NCBI RefSeq assembly: GCF_028736035.1
Contig: NZ_CP117866.1
Coordinates: 7,688,001-7,752,000 of the forward strand
Length of the DNA: 64,000 nt
Source of the DNA: Streptomyces sp. T12
Lineage (GTDB): Bacteria > Actinomycetota > Actinomycetes > Streptomycetales > Streptomycetaceae
Direction of reading: 5' to 3'
In this document: piece by piece, positions 28,597 to 37,101 of the stretch
Position numbering within the stretch: position 1 is the stretch's first letter
Layout of the letters: every line of letters starts with the position of its first letter
Notes under the pieces: generated by a model
Database searches by the model: none
Told to the model about the DNA's origin: nothing
What the model saw: the letters and a program-made list of their open reading frames with translations, nothing else
Translations under genes and position numbers: made by a program

Positions 28597-30254
28597 CCGA
28601 AGCAGTCCCGCGTAAGGGACGCGCGCGGAGCGTGGCGGTGCGGCTCGGCCTCGTCGCCGCGCCCGTCGTGTTCTTCGGGCTCTTCTTCGCCTACCCGGTC
28701 GCCGCGATCGTCGCGCGCGGGCTGAAGGTCGACGGGGTCTGGCAGTTCGGGCGCCTGGCGGACGTGCTCGGAGAGTCCGACATCCGGCACGTGCTGTGGT
28801 TCACCACCTGGCAGGCGCTCGCCTCCACCGCGCTGACCCTGCTGATCGCGCTGCCGGGCGCCTACGTCTTCGCCCGTTTCGACTTCCCCGGCAAGCAGGT
28901 CCTGCGGGCCGTGGTGACCGTCCCCTTCGTGCTGCCGACGGTCGTCGTCGGTACGGCGTTCCTCGCGCTCGTCGGCCGCGGCGGACTGCTCGACGAGCTG
29001 TGGGGCGTACGGCTCGACACCACCGTGTGGGCCATCCTGCTCGCGCACGTCTTCTTCAACTACGCCGTCGTCGTACGGACGGTCGGCGGGCTCTGGTCGC
29101 AGCTCGACCCGCGGCAGGAGGAGGCCGCGCGGATGCTGGGGGCGTCGCCTCTGAAAGCCTGGCGTCAGGTCACCCTCCCCGCCCTGGCGCCTGCCGTGGC
29201 CGCCGCCGCGCTCATGGTCTTCCTGTTCACCTTCACCTCCTTCGGTGTCGTCCAGATCCTCGGCGGGCCGACCTTCTCGACCCTTGAAGTGGAGATCTAC
29301 CGGCAGACGTCCGAGATCTTCGACCTGTCCACGGCCGCCGTCCTGACGATCATCCAGTTCCTGGCGGTGGGCGCGATCCTCGCCGTGCACGCCTGGACGG
29401 TACGGCGGCGGGAGAGCGCTCTGCGCCTGGTGGACGCGTCCGTGACCGCGCGGCGGCCCCGCGGGGCGGGGCAGTGGGCGCTGCTGGCCGGTGTCCTGGC
29501 CGTCATCGTCGTACTCCTGCTGCTGCCGCTGGCCGTGCTGGTGCAGCGCTCGCTGGACGCGCCCGACTTCGGCTACTACCGGGCGCTGACCAGTGCCGAC
29601 GGCGGGGTCTTCCTCGTCGCGCCGATCGAGGCGATCGGCAATTCGCTCCAGTACGCCGTCGTCGCCACCCTCATCGCCGTGCTGATCGGCGGACTGGCCG
29701 CGGCTGCGCTGACCCGACGGGACGCGGGCCGGTTCGTACGGGGCTTCGACGCGCTGTTGATGCTGCCGCTCGGGGTGTCCGCGGTGACGGTCGGCTTCGG
29801 GTTCCTGATCGCCCTGGACGAGCCGCCGCTGGACCTGAGGAGCACCTGGATCCTCGTGCCGCTGGCCCAGGCGCTGGTCGGGGTGCCCTTCGTCGTACGG
29901 ACCATGCTGCCCGTGCTGCGGGCCGTGGACCAGCGGCTGCGGGAGGCGGCGTCGGTGCTGGGGGCGTCGCCGTGGCGGGTCTGGCGTGAGGTGGATCTGC
30001 CGATGGTGCGGCGGGCGCTGCTGATCGCGGCCGGGTTCGCCTTCGCGGTGTCGCTCGGCGAGTTCGGGGCGACCGTGTTCATCGCGCGGCCCGACAATCC
30101 GACGCTGCCGGTGGCCGTGGCGCGGCTGCTCGGGCGGGCCGGCGAGCTCAACTACGGCCAGGCGATGGCCCTTTCGACGGTACTGATGGTGGTGTGCGCG
30201 GTGGCGCTGCTGGTGCTGGAGCGGCTGCGGACCGACCGGACCGGGGAGTTCTAG
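28572..30254 (+). CDS. thiP: Thiamine ABC transporter permease ThiP
   Basis: Fused double permease of 560 residues with about twelve membrane segments, as in E. coli ThiP. Each half carries the cytoplasmic EAA loop that contacts the ATPase: EEAARMLGASPLKAWRQVTL in the first and REAASVLGASPWRVWREVDL in the second. The GTG at 28572 overlaps the end of thiB; the hydrophobic region begins about residue 24. thiQ starts immediately after its stop. Confidence 0.93.
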   Translation: MDLARTEVAEAVPRKGRARSVAVRLGLVAAPVVFFGLFFAYPVAAIVARGLKVDGVWQFGRLADVLGESDIRHVLWFTTWQALASTALTLLIALPGAYVFARFDFPGKQVLRAVVTVPFVLPTVVVGTAFLALVGRGGLLDELWGVRLDTTVWAILLAHVFFNYAVVVRTVGGLWSQLDPRQEEAARMLGASPLKAWRQVTLPALAPAVAAAALMVFLFTFTSFGVVQILGGPTFSTLEVEIYRQTSEIFDLSTAAVLTIIQFLAVGAILAVHAWTVRRRESALRLVDASVTARRPRGAGQWALLAGVLAVIVVLLLLPLAVLVQRSLDAPDFGYYRALTSADGGVFLVAPIEAIGNSLQYAVVATLIAVLIGGLAAAALTRRDAGRFVRGFDALLMLPLGVSAVTVGFGFLIALDEPPLDLRSTWILVPLAQALVGVPFVVRTMLPVLRAVDQRLREAASVLGASPWRVWREVDLPMVRRALLIAAGFAFAVSLGEFGATVFIARPDNPTLPVAVARLLGRAGELNYGQAMALSTVLMVVCAVALLVLERLRTDRTGEF

Positions 30255-31274
30255 ATGCTGCTGAGCCTGGAAGGCGCGACCGTCCGCTTCGGTGGGCGGG
30301 CGGTGCTGGACGCCGTCGACCTGGACGTCGCCGAGCACGAGATCGTGTGCGTGCTCGGGCCGAGCGGCAGCGGCAAGTCGACGCTGCTGCGGGCGGTGGC
30401 GGGGCTGCAACCGCTCGATGCCGGGCGGGTGTCGCTGGACGGGCGGGACCAGGCCGGGGTGCCCGCCCACAAGCGGGGTGTCGGGCTGATGTTCCAGGAC
30501 CATCAGCTGTTCCCGCAGCGCGATGTCGGGGGCAACGTGGCCTTCGGGGCGCGGATGCATGGTGCCTCGAAGGGTGAACAGGTCGGGCGGGTAGGGGAGT
30601 TGCTCGATCTGGTCGGACTGCCGGGCGCCGCCCGCCGTGCCGTCGCCTCGCTCTCCGGCGGGGAGCAGCAGCGGGTGGCGCTGGCCCGTGCGCTCGCGCC
30701 CCGGCCGCGGCTGCTGATGCTGGACGAGCCGCTGGGCCAGCTCGACCGTTCGCTGCGGGAGCGGCTCGTGGTCGAACTCCGGGAACTCTTCGGGCGGTTG
30801 GGCACCACCGTGCTGGCCGTGACGCACGACCAGGGCGAGGCCTTCGCGCTCGCCGACCGGGTCGTGGTGATGCGGGACGGGCGGATCGCCCAGACCGGGA
30901 CGCCGCTGGAGGTGTGGCAGCGTCCGGTGGACGAGTTCGTGGCGCGCTTCCTCGGATTCGACAACGTGGTCGAGGGCACGGTCGCCGGAGAAGCCGCGGA
31001 CACGCCCTGGGGGAAGCTCCCGGTGGGCGAGGGCGCCGCGCAGGGCACGCGGACGCTGCTCGTACGGCCGGCCGGAGTGCGGCTCGTGGCCGCCGACGAG
31101 GGGCTGCGCTGCACGGTCGCGGCGCGGACGTTCCGGGGCACGCACGTGGCCGTGCACCTCCAGCCGGAGGATGCGCCGCGCCTCGAGGCGGCGTGCGCCC
31201 TGCGGGACGCGCCGGAGGTCGGGGACGAGGTCGGGGTGGAGTTCGACGCGGCGGAAATTGTGCTGCTGGGCTGA
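30255..31274 (+). CDS. thiQ: Thiamine ABC transporter ATP-binding protein ThiQ
   Basis: Energises thiamine uptake. Length 339 residues. Complete motifs: Walker A GPSGSGKST, Q-loop MFQDHQLFP, signature LSGGEQQR, Walker B LLMLDEPLG, and switch His in AVTHDQGE. A C-terminal TOBE-like extension (about 235-339) is longer than in E. coli ThiQ. The ATG directly follows the thiP stop. Confidence 0.92.
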   Translation: MLLSLEGATVRFGGRAVLDAVDLDVAEHEIVCVLGPSGSGKSTLLRAVAGLQPLDAGRVSLDGRDQAGVPAHKRGVGLMFQDHQLFPQRDVGGNVAFGARMHGASKGEQVGRVGELLDLVGLPGAARRAVASLSGGEQQRVALARALAPRPRLLMLDEPLGQLDRSLRERLVVELRELFGRLGTTVLAVTHDQGEAFALADRVVVMRDGRIAQTGTPLEVWQRPVDEFVARFLGFDNVVEGTVAGEAADTPWGKLPVGEGAAQGTRTLLVRPAGVRLVAADEGLRCTVAARTFRGTHVAVHLQPEDAPRLEAACALRDAPEVGDEVGVEFDAAEIVLLG

Positions 31275-31299
31275 TCGCCCGGCACGTAGGGTGCGGGGC

Positions 31300-32097
31300 A
31301 TGACGCCCCTCCCGCACGATCGCTACTGCGACGAAATCGCCCACCAGGTCGGCCTGTTGAGGGCCGTGGTGACCTCCGGAGCCGACCTGTCGGCCACCGT
31401 GCCGACCTGCCCGGACTGGTCGCTGGAAGAGCTCGTACGGCACATGGGCGGCGCCCTGCGCTGGGTGGAGCTGATGGTGCGGACGCGGGCGCAGGAGGAG
31501 GTCCCGGAGGAGGAGATCCCGCTCGGCGGCGGACCGGACGGACAGGGTGACCCCGCCGCACTCGACGCCTGGCTCGCGGAGACCGGCGAGATGCTTGTCG
31601 CCGCGCTGCGGGAGGCCGGACCCGACGCGAAGGTGTGGGGCTGGGCCGGGGTGTTCAACGCCGGGTTCTGGGCCCGCCGTATGGCCCACGAGATCACGAT
31701 CCACCGCGCGGACGCCACCCTCGCCGCCGGGCTGCCCTACGAGGTCGCCCCGGACATCGCCGCCGACGCGATCGACGAGTGGCTGGAGATCGTCGAGTGG
31801 GCCCAGCGGACGCTGCCGGACGACCCGGCGCGGGAACTGCGTCGGCCGGGGAGCAGTATCCATATCCACGCCACCGACACCACGCCCGAGGTGAACGGGG
31901 AGTGGTTCATCGACCTCTCCGGGGACGTCATCGCCTGGCGGCGGGGCCACGAGAAGGCGACCGTCGCGCTCCGGGGGCCACTCACCGCCGTACTGCTCGC
32001 CTTCTACCGTCGACTGCCGCTGGACAGCGAGGAATTGGTGATCGTCGGTGAGCGGGAGCTGTTGGAGTTCTGGTTGGAGCGGGCCACCTTCGGCTGA
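31300..32097 (+). CDS. Maleylpyruvate isomerase family mycothiol-dependent enzyme
   Basis: DinB-fold protein of 265 residues typical of actinobacteria. The metal-binding and mycothiol domain is seen in CPDWSLEELVRHMGGALRW and RRMAHEITIHRADAT, which supply the His residues expected for the DinB metal site. A C-terminal SCP2-like domain follows (SIHIHATDTTPEVNGEW). The actual substrate is unknown. The ATG at 31300 lies 25 bases after thiQ; the gene is not obviously part of thiamine uptake. Confidence 0.82.
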   Translation: MTPLPHDRYCDEIAHQVGLLRAVVTSGADLSATVPTCPDWSLEELVRHMGGALRWVELMVRTRAQEEVPEEEIPLGGGPDGQGDPAALDAWLAETGEMLVAALREAGPDAKVWGWAGVFNAGFWARRMAHEITIHRADATLAAGLPYEVAPDIAADAIDEWLEIVEWAQRTLPDDPARELRRPGSSIHIHATDTTPEVNGEWFIDLSGDVIAWRRGHEKATVALRGPLTAVLLAFYRRLPLDSEELVIVGERELLEFWLERATFG

Positions 32098-32116
32098 GGC
32101 CGGCCGACGAAAGCGA

Positions 32117-32145
32117 TGGCCCGCCCCCGGGAAGGGGACGGGCCA
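32117..32145. terminator. Bidirectional terminator between convergent genes
   Basis: TGGCCCGCCCCC (32117-32128) pairs with GGGGACGGGCCA (32134-32145) with one C/A mismatch. It serves the 31300 gene on + and the LAETG gene on -. Confidence 0.7.
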
Positions 32146-32169
32146 CAACGGCGTTGTCGTGCGGGTGCG

Positions 32170-32859
32170 TCAGCGGTCGCTGCTCGCCCCACGTCGGCGC
32201 AGGCCGAAGAAGACCGCGCCGCCGCCGATCGCGACCAGGGCGACCGCGATGCCGGCGATCAGGCCGGTGTTGGAGTTGGCGCCGGTCTCGGCGAGGTTGG
32301 AGTCACCGGCCGCCGGGGACGGGGCGCTGCTCGCCGTGTCCGCGGGGGCGGTGCTCTCGCTCTCCGAGGGCGTCGGGGTCGGCGTGTCGGTCTCCTCGGC
32401 CGGGGTCGAGGCGGAGTCCGACGGGGTCGGGGTGTCCGACGGAGCCGGCGGCTCCTCCTTCTTGCAGGCCGTGGACGGGGTCGTCAGGTTCGGCTCGATG
32501 TCCTCGTCGACGTAGCCGGCGGCCTTGACGTGGATGCGGTACTCGGCATTCGGCTTCCAGTCCTCGGTGAAGGTGATGGTGACACCTTCGCGCGAGCCCT
32601 TGACCTCCTGCTCGCCGACCTTCTTCAGGTCGGCGCCGTTGTTCTGGAGGAACACGCTGATGGTCGCCGGGATGCCGCTGGGGTCCACGTCGGTGACCGT
32701 GATGACACCCTTGTCGCCGTCGCACTTGGCTTCGGCGGAGAATTCACTGATGTTGCACGCGAGCGCGTTGCCCGCGAAGCCGAGCGCGATCGCGGCCGAC
32801 GCGGAAGCAACACCAAGAGCGCGCACGGAACGCGCAACAGTACGGCGGTTTATGGACAC
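32170..32859 (-). CDS. LAETG-anchored (sortase substrate) cell-surface protein
   Basis: Secreted protein of 229 residues destined for the cell wall. The GTG at 32859 is chosen because a TAAGGA site lies 5 bases before it; an ATG at 32880 has none. The signal peptide ends near NALA/CNIS. The body is a small beta-rich domain (about 30-125) with three cysteines, then a Pro/Thr/Ser/Glu stalk. LAETG (189-193), a membrane segment and RRR complete a class E sortase signal. The gene has a strong promoter and a 23-base palindrome upstream. Function beyond surface display is unknown. Confidence 0.85.
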   Translation of the reverse strand: MSINRRTVARSVRALGVASASAAIALGFAGNALACNISEFSAEAKCDGDKGVITVTDVDPSGIPATISVFLQNNGADLKKVGEQEVKGSREGVTITFTEDWKPNAEYRIHVKAAGYVDEDIEPNLTTPSTACKKEEPPAPSDTPTPSDSASTPAEETDTPTPTPSESESTAPADTASSAPSPAAGDSNLAETGANSNTGLIAGIAVALVAIGGGAVFFGLRRRGASSDR

Positions 32860-32900
32860 GTTTGTCCTTACGAGTTGCATCACTGAGGGGGGTTGAACGA

Positions 32901-32923
32901 GACGGTGATGTGACATCACCGTC
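32901..32923 (-). promoter_or_regulatory. Perfect 23-base inverted repeat in the leader of the LAETG gene
   Basis: GACGGTGATGT and ACATCACCGTC flank a single central G (32912). The predicted transcript start is near 32934, so the repeat lies about 10-30 bases inside the message. It could be a protein operator or an RNA stem; with a one-base centre the DNA operator reading is favoured. Confidence 0.75.
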
Positions 32924-32940
32924 CCCAGGAGTCTCACAGG

Positions 32941-32968
32941 TTTATAAGCGTGGCATAAGCAGTGTCAA
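32941..32968 (-). promoter_or_regulatory. Consensus vegetative (HrdB-type) promoter of the LAETG gene
   Basis: On the minus strand TTGACA (32968-32963), a 16-base spacer, then TATAAA (32946-32941). This is close to the ideal sigma-70 promoter and unusual in such GC-rich DNA. Confidence 0.8.
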
Positions 32969-33006
32969 CGCATATGCAGTCCACGGGCGTTGGCTTTGCC
33001 CTCTTA

Positions 33007-34128
33007 TTAATCGCTGAGACGTTTCAGCGCCTCCGGAGCCTCCTCGATCCGGTCAACCAGGGCGATACGGGACTCCATCGAGCGGTCCCGGGCGAGGGAC
33101 TTCAAAAGGGGCCAGGCCGGCAGCTTCTCGGTCCAGTGGGCGCGGTCGACCAGGACCATGGGGGTGGGCTCACCGCGCGACTCGTAGTAGTTCGGCGTCG
33201 CGTTGTCGAAGATCTCCTGTACGGTGCCGGCGGCGCCCGGCAGGAAGACGACGCCCGCGTTCGAGCGGGCCAGCAGGCCGTCCTCGCGGGTGGCGTTGGC
33301 GAAGTACTTGGCGATGTGGGAGGCGAAGGGGTTCGGCGGCTCGTGGCCGTAGAACCAGGTCGGGATGCCGATGGAGCGGCCGCCCTTCGGCCAGCGGGAG
33401 CGCACCTCGAAGGCGGCCGTCGCCCACTCGGTGATCGAGGGCGTGAACTTGGGGGCCTTGGCGAGGAGTCGAAGCGCGTCGGTGAGCATCTCGTCGCCGT
33501 GCGGGGCCGCGTACGCGCCGAGGTTCGCCGCCTCCATCGCGCCGGGCCCGCCGCCGGTGGCGACCGTGAAACCGGCGCGGGCCAGCTCCCGGCCGAGCCG
33601 CGCGGCACCCTCATACGCCTGCGTGCCGCGGCCCATCGCGTGGCCGCCCATGACGCCCACCACCCGGGCGCCGGACAGGAGTTCGTCGAGCGCGTCCGAG
33701 ACGGAGTCGTCGTGGACCGCGCGGAGCATGGAGGCGTAGATGTCGCCGTCCGCCTTCGTCTGCTGGAACCAGGTGTACGAGCGGGCGTCGGGCGTGGCCT
33801 CGTAGCCGTCCGGCAGGGAAGCGAAGAGTTCGTCGGGGGAGTAGACCAGGCCCCGGTACGGGTCGAAGGGGAGGCCGGGGACGGGCGGGAAGACCAGGGC
33901 GCCGTCCGTGCGGATCTTCGCGGCCGCGTCCTCGCGCATCGGGCAGCCGAGGAAGACGGCGCCCGCGGTGTCCGTGGTGAGCAGTTCGCGCGTACGGTCC
34001 GTCAGATCGACGGCTTGGACCCGGAATCCGGCGAGGGTGCCGCGTGCCGCGACGGTCGCGTCGAACTCCTCCAGCGTCTCTATCTCACGGTCGTTGTGGT
34101 GGGCCGCATGGGCGGGCATCGTCTGCAC
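33007..34128 (-). CDS. LOG family protein (nucleotide 5'-monophosphate phosphoribohydrolase-like)
   Basis: Rossmann-fold protein of 373 residues. The LOG-type motif appears as LPGAAGTVQEIFD (the usual PGGxGTxxE with one Gly changed to Ala), and the nucleotide loop as GGGPGAMEAANLGAY. The length and N-terminal domain fit the PpnN-like branch, which hydrolyses purine and pyrimidine nucleoside monophosphates, better than the short cytokinin LOG enzymes. The start may be 34128 or 34119. Confidence 0.75.
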   Translation of the reverse strand: MQTMPAHAAHHNDREIETLEEFDATVAARGTLAGFRVQAVDLTDRTRELLTTDTAGAVFLGCPMREDAAAKIRTDGALVFPPVPGLPFDPYRGLVYSPDELFASLPDGYEATPDARSYTWFQQTKADGDIYASMLRAVHDDSVSDALDELLSGARVVGVMGGHAMGRGTQAYEGAARLGRELARAGFTVATGGGPGAMEAANLGAYAAPHGDEMLTDALRLLAKAPKFTPSITEWATAAFEVRSRWPKGGRSIGIPTWFYGHEPPNPFASHIAKYFANATREDGLLARSNAGVVFLPGAAGTVQEIFDNATPNYYESRGEPTPMVLVDRAHWTEKLPAWPLLKSLARDRSMESRIALVDRIEEAPEALKRLSD

Positions 34129-34165
34129 CCGCCCATGCTAGGCACCCTGTGGGGGACGGCGGGCC

Positions 34166-34585
34166 TCAGCCCTCGATGGCCGACGGGTCCATCCACACGA
34201 CCTCCCAGGTGTGGCCGTCGAGGTCGTCGAAGGCGCGGCCGTACATGAAGCCCGGGTCCTGGACCTGGTCCGATGCCGTGCCGCCCGCGGCGACCGCCTT
34301 CTCGACCAGCTCGTCGACCCTCTCGCGGCTCTCGGCGCTCAGACAGATCAGCACCTCGCTGGTCGTCGTTGCGTCCGCGATCTCCTTCTTGGTGAAGGTC
34401 GAGTAGAACGACTTGGTGAGCAGCATCGCGACGATGGTGTCGCTGATCACGACGGACGCCGCGTTCTCGTCGCTGAACTGCGGGTTGATGGAGTAACCGA
34501 GCTCCGTGAAGAACTTCTTCGAGGCGTCGAGGTCGTTCACGGGCAGGTTCAGGAAGATCATCTGCTGGTACGCGGGGGCGGTCAT
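34166..34585 (-). CDS. VOC family (glyoxalase/bleomycin-resistance-fold) protein
   Basis: Protein of 139 residues with the paired beta-alpha-beta-beta-beta modules of the vicinal oxygen chelate fold: MIFLNLPVNDLDASKKFFTE at the start, FDDLDGHTWEVVWMDPSAI at the end. The ATG at 34585 is chosen because GGGAGAG precedes it. A weak version of the GGGA-N8-TCCC dyad lies about 75 bases upstream (34659-34674). Substrate unknown. Confidence 0.85.
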   Translation of the reverse strand: MTAPAYQQMIFLNLPVNDLDASKKFFTELGYSINPQFSDENAASVVISDTIVAMLLTKSFYSTFTKKEIADATTTSEVLICLSAESRERVDELVEKAVAAGGTASDQVQDPGFMYGRAFDDLDGHTWEVVWMDPSAIEG

Positions 34586-34658
34586 GGTGGTCTCTCCCAT
34601 CGGGGTGGCTGCTGTTCGGTGGGGTAGACCGGGGGGCCGGGCGGAACTCATCGCCGGG

Positions 34659-34674
34659 CGGAGACTTTTTTCCT
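34659..34674 (-). promoter_or_regulatory. Weak GGGA-N8-TCCC-type site upstream of the VOC gene
   Basis: On the minus strand AGGAAAAAAGTCTCCG has the same 4-8-4 geometry and shares the AAAAGTCTCC stretch with the site at 50367. Both outer bases of the dyad deviate, so assignment is tentative. Confidence 0.35.
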
Positions 34675-34715
34675 ACGAGTTTTTCGCCGGGGTGGGCAGG
34701 GCCCGCGCTACTGCT

Positions 34716-36134
34716 TCACCGTGCCAGGGGAAGGGCGGCCAGCTCGGCCACGATCAGGGTGAGCGGGCCGAAGAAGGCCAGCAGGATGCTGGCGCGCAGG
34801 GCGGCGGCGCTGCGGAGCATCGCGGTGGGGGCGCCGAGGCGGACGAGCGCGGCCGTGGTGTCGGCGCGTGCGTGTTTGGCCTCCACGGTGGCCGTGAGGA
34901 GGGTGGCCACGGTGCAGCCGGTGACCAGGGTGACACCGAGGGTGGTGAGGGGGCCGAAGGGCGGGGTGGCCGGGTGGTCGGAGAGGGGCGCCATGGCGTA
35001 CGCGGCGGAGGTGACGGCGCAGACGATGCCGAGGGGGCGGCCGATGCGGACGGCTTCCTCCATCAGGACCCGGCCGGCCAGGAGGCGCAGGGCTCCCGGT
35101 CGTGCGGTCTGCAGGATGCGGCCGCAGAGGTGGGTGAGGCCGGGGGCGGCCAGGGCGAGCCCGAGGGCGGTGAGCAGCCAGCCGACGACGACTCCGGCGG
35201 TGCCGGTGGGGAGGGCGGCGGGCATGGTGACGGCGGTGCCGGTCGTGGTGCGGCCGGCGTAGGCCTCCACGGCGAGGCCCGCGGCGAGTACCGCGATGCC
35301 CCAGGGGAGGCCGGCGGGGGGTTTGCGGGGGGAGAGCGCGCGTGCGCGGCCCGAGTCGGCCGGGGGAGCGGGGTCGGCTACCGCTTCGGTCCAGTCGGCC
35401 GGTGGGTTGCCCGGGGTGGGGGCCGGCGACCGGGCCGGGTCGCCTGTCTGGGGGGTGCCGCCTTCGGGCCGCGGGTGCCCGTTCGCGTCCGCGTCGCCCC
35501 GCTCGCCACGCCGCAGATGGGTGCCGAACCGCCCGTACGCCCCGAACGTCTCCCGCGCCACCGACCTGCTGTACGCCCCGAAGCGGACGTACGCCCGTCC
35601 CGTGCCCTGGGCCGCGGTGGGCCCGAGTTCCTTCGGGCGCAGGGCCCACGCCACCATCACCGACGCGATCCCCGGAACCAGCGTCAGCAGCGTCAGCGTG
35701 GCCGGCGGCGGGAGAGGGCTGCCCGCTGCCAGGAACTCCGAGGCAGCGCCGTCGAAGGGCATGCCGGTCAGGTCGCCTCGCAGGTGGAGGAAGAACAGCA
35801 GGGCCAGCGTGGAGCCGAGGGTGCAGGACAGGGCCGTGGTGGTGGCCGAGACGGCCATCAGGCGGACCGGGCCCAGGCCGATGGCCGCGAGGCCGGGGCG
35901 GGGTTTGGCGCCGGGGTCGGTTCGGGCCACGGCCACGGCGAAGTGGACCGTCGCGGCCAGCGGGGGCGCGCACCAGGCCAGGCGCAGGAGCGAGGCGGCG
36001 GGGGAGTCGTGGGACATCGCGTAGCCCAGGGCGCAGAGCAGCAGGAAGCCGGTGCCCGCCGACGCCGCCGCCACCAGCAGGCGGCGCAGCTGTACGGCCG
36101 GTTGGGCGCCGCGGGTCAGACGGAGAGCGAGCAC
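34716..36134 (-). CDS. ABC transporter permease (FtsX-like)
   Basis: Membrane protein of 472 residues with about eight predicted membrane segments, for example LLVAAASAGTGFLLLCALGY, LTLLTLVPGIASVMVAWAL, GVVVGWLLTALGLALAAPGL and ILLAFFGPLTLIVAELAALP. A long hydrophilic stretch lies around residues 200-290. The arrangement of two membrane blocks resembles FtsX/MacB-type permeases. The GTG at 36134 overlaps the upstream ATPase gene by 19 bases, so they form one unit. Substrate unknown. Confidence 0.72.
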   Translation of the reverse strand: MLALRLTRGAQPAVQLRRLLVAAASAGTGFLLLCALGYAMSHDSPAASLLRLAWCAPPLAATVHFAVAVARTDPGAKPRPGLAAIGLGPVRLMAVSATTTALSCTLGSTLALLFFLHLRGDLTGMPFDGAASEFLAAGSPLPPPATLTLLTLVPGIASVMVAWALRPKELGPTAAQGTGRAYVRFGAYSRSVARETFGAYGRFGTHLRRGERGDADANGHPRPEGGTPQTGDPARSPAPTPGNPPADWTEAVADPAPPADSGRARALSPRKPPAGLPWGIAVLAAGLAVEAYAGRTTTGTAVTMPAALPTGTAGVVVGWLLTALGLALAAPGLTHLCGRILQTARPGALRLLAGRVLMEEAVRIGRPLGIVCAVTSAAYAMAPLSDHPATPPFGPLTTLGVTLVTGCTVATLLTATVEAKHARADTTAALVRLGAPTAMLRSAAALRASILLAFFGPLTLIVAELAALPLAR

Positions 36135-36856
36135 GCGGCTCGGCCTTCCGTTTCCGTGGCCGGGGGCAGGTGCACCGTGTTCACGCGCCGCCCGTCGAGG
36201 AGCGTGACCGTGCGGTCGGCGAGGGTCGCGGGGTCCGCGTCGGGGCTGGCCAGGACGACCGTGATGCCGTGCGAGCGGGCCGCTGTCGTCAGGGTGCGCA
36301 GGACGTGCGCGCGGTCGGAGCGGTGCAGGGGGGCGGTCGGCTCGTCGGCGAACAGGACCGTGGGTGAGGGGGCCAGCGCACGGGCGATGCAGACGCGCTG
36401 GCGTTCGGCCTGGACCAGCTGGTGCGGGCGCTTGCGGGCCACCTCGCCGACGTCCAGGCGCACCAGCCACTCCAGTGCGGCCGTCTTGGCGCGGCGGCGG
36501 CTGGTGCCGCGCAGCATCAGGGGGAGGGCGGTGTTCTCCCAGACGTTCAGCTCGGGGACGAGTGACGGTGCCGGGTCGATCCAGCTGAAGCGGTCACGCC
36601 GGAGCCGTTCGCGCGCCGTCGGGCCCATCTTGTGCACCGGCACGCTGTTGAACCAGACCTCGCCCCGCCGCACCGCGGCCAGGCCGGACAGACACCGCAG
36701 GAGAGTCGTCTTGCCGCTGCCGCGCGGGCCGATGACGGCGAGGACCTCGCCCTCCTGGACGCCGAGCGAGACGCCGCTGAGCGCGGGCGAACCGTCGTTG
36801 TGCGTGAAGTGCAGGGCGCGTGCCCAGAGCACGTCGTTGTCCGGCGGGGCCACCAT
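36116..36856 (-). CDS. ABC transporter ATP-binding protein with degenerate catalytic motifs
   Basis: LolD/MacB-like ATPase of 246 residues. Walker A GPRGSGKTT (43-51) and Walker B TVLFADEPT (166-174) are intact. The signature LSGGQ is replaced by LVQAE (147-151), the switch His is replaced in VVLASPD (about 204-206), and the Q-loop Gln is missing in SWIDPAPSLVPEL. ATP binding is likely but hydrolysis may be weak. The partner permease overlaps its 3' end. An in-frame GTG at 36865 is an alternative start. Confidence 0.78.
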   Translation of the reverse strand: MVAPPDNDVLWARALHFTHNDGSPALSGVSLGVQEGEVLAVIGPRGSGKTTLLRCLSGLAAVRRGEVWFNSVPVHKMGPTARERLRRDRFSWIDPAPSLVPELNVWENTALPLMLRGTSRRRAKTAALEWLVRLDVGEVARKRPHQLVQAERQRVCIARALAPSPTVLFADEPTAPLHRSDRAHVLRTLTTAARSHGITVVLASPDADPATLADRTVTLLDGRRVNTVHLPPATETEGRAACSLSV

Positions 36857-36973
36857 CGCGTACACCTCGGTTCTGATCCGTTTTCCCAGGCCTGATCCCT
36901 CGTGCGGGGGAACGAAGGCTGGGCTGATCGGTCACTGGCACGCTAGGCAGCCGCCGCCCGGAGCCCGGACAGC

Positions 36974-36995
36974 ACACGGCCCCGGGCCGCCGTGT
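36974..36995 (-). terminator. Possible terminator hairpin after the aminotransferase gene
   Basis: ACACGGC (36974-36980) and GCCGTGT (36989-36995) form a 7-base-pair stem; the loop CCCGGGCC can pair further. It lies about 107 bases downstream of the aminotransferase stop on the minus strand. Confidence 0.4.
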
Positions 36996-37101
36996 CTCAC
37001 TCGAACGGGCGGCACCGGGGCCGGTGTGTTGATCATTCAGACCGAGGATCGACTTCCGTCGAACGCCGGTCCGGTGAACGGTCCGGCAAACGGTCCGGGC
37101 G

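Noticed and set aside
28449..32148. Very long open frames on the minus strand opposite thiBPQ and the isomerase-type gene (up to 950 codons).
   Set aside because: They are repetitive in Arg/Pro/His, have no domain or ribosome-binding site, and lie opposite well-supported genes. High GC content makes such shadow frames common.
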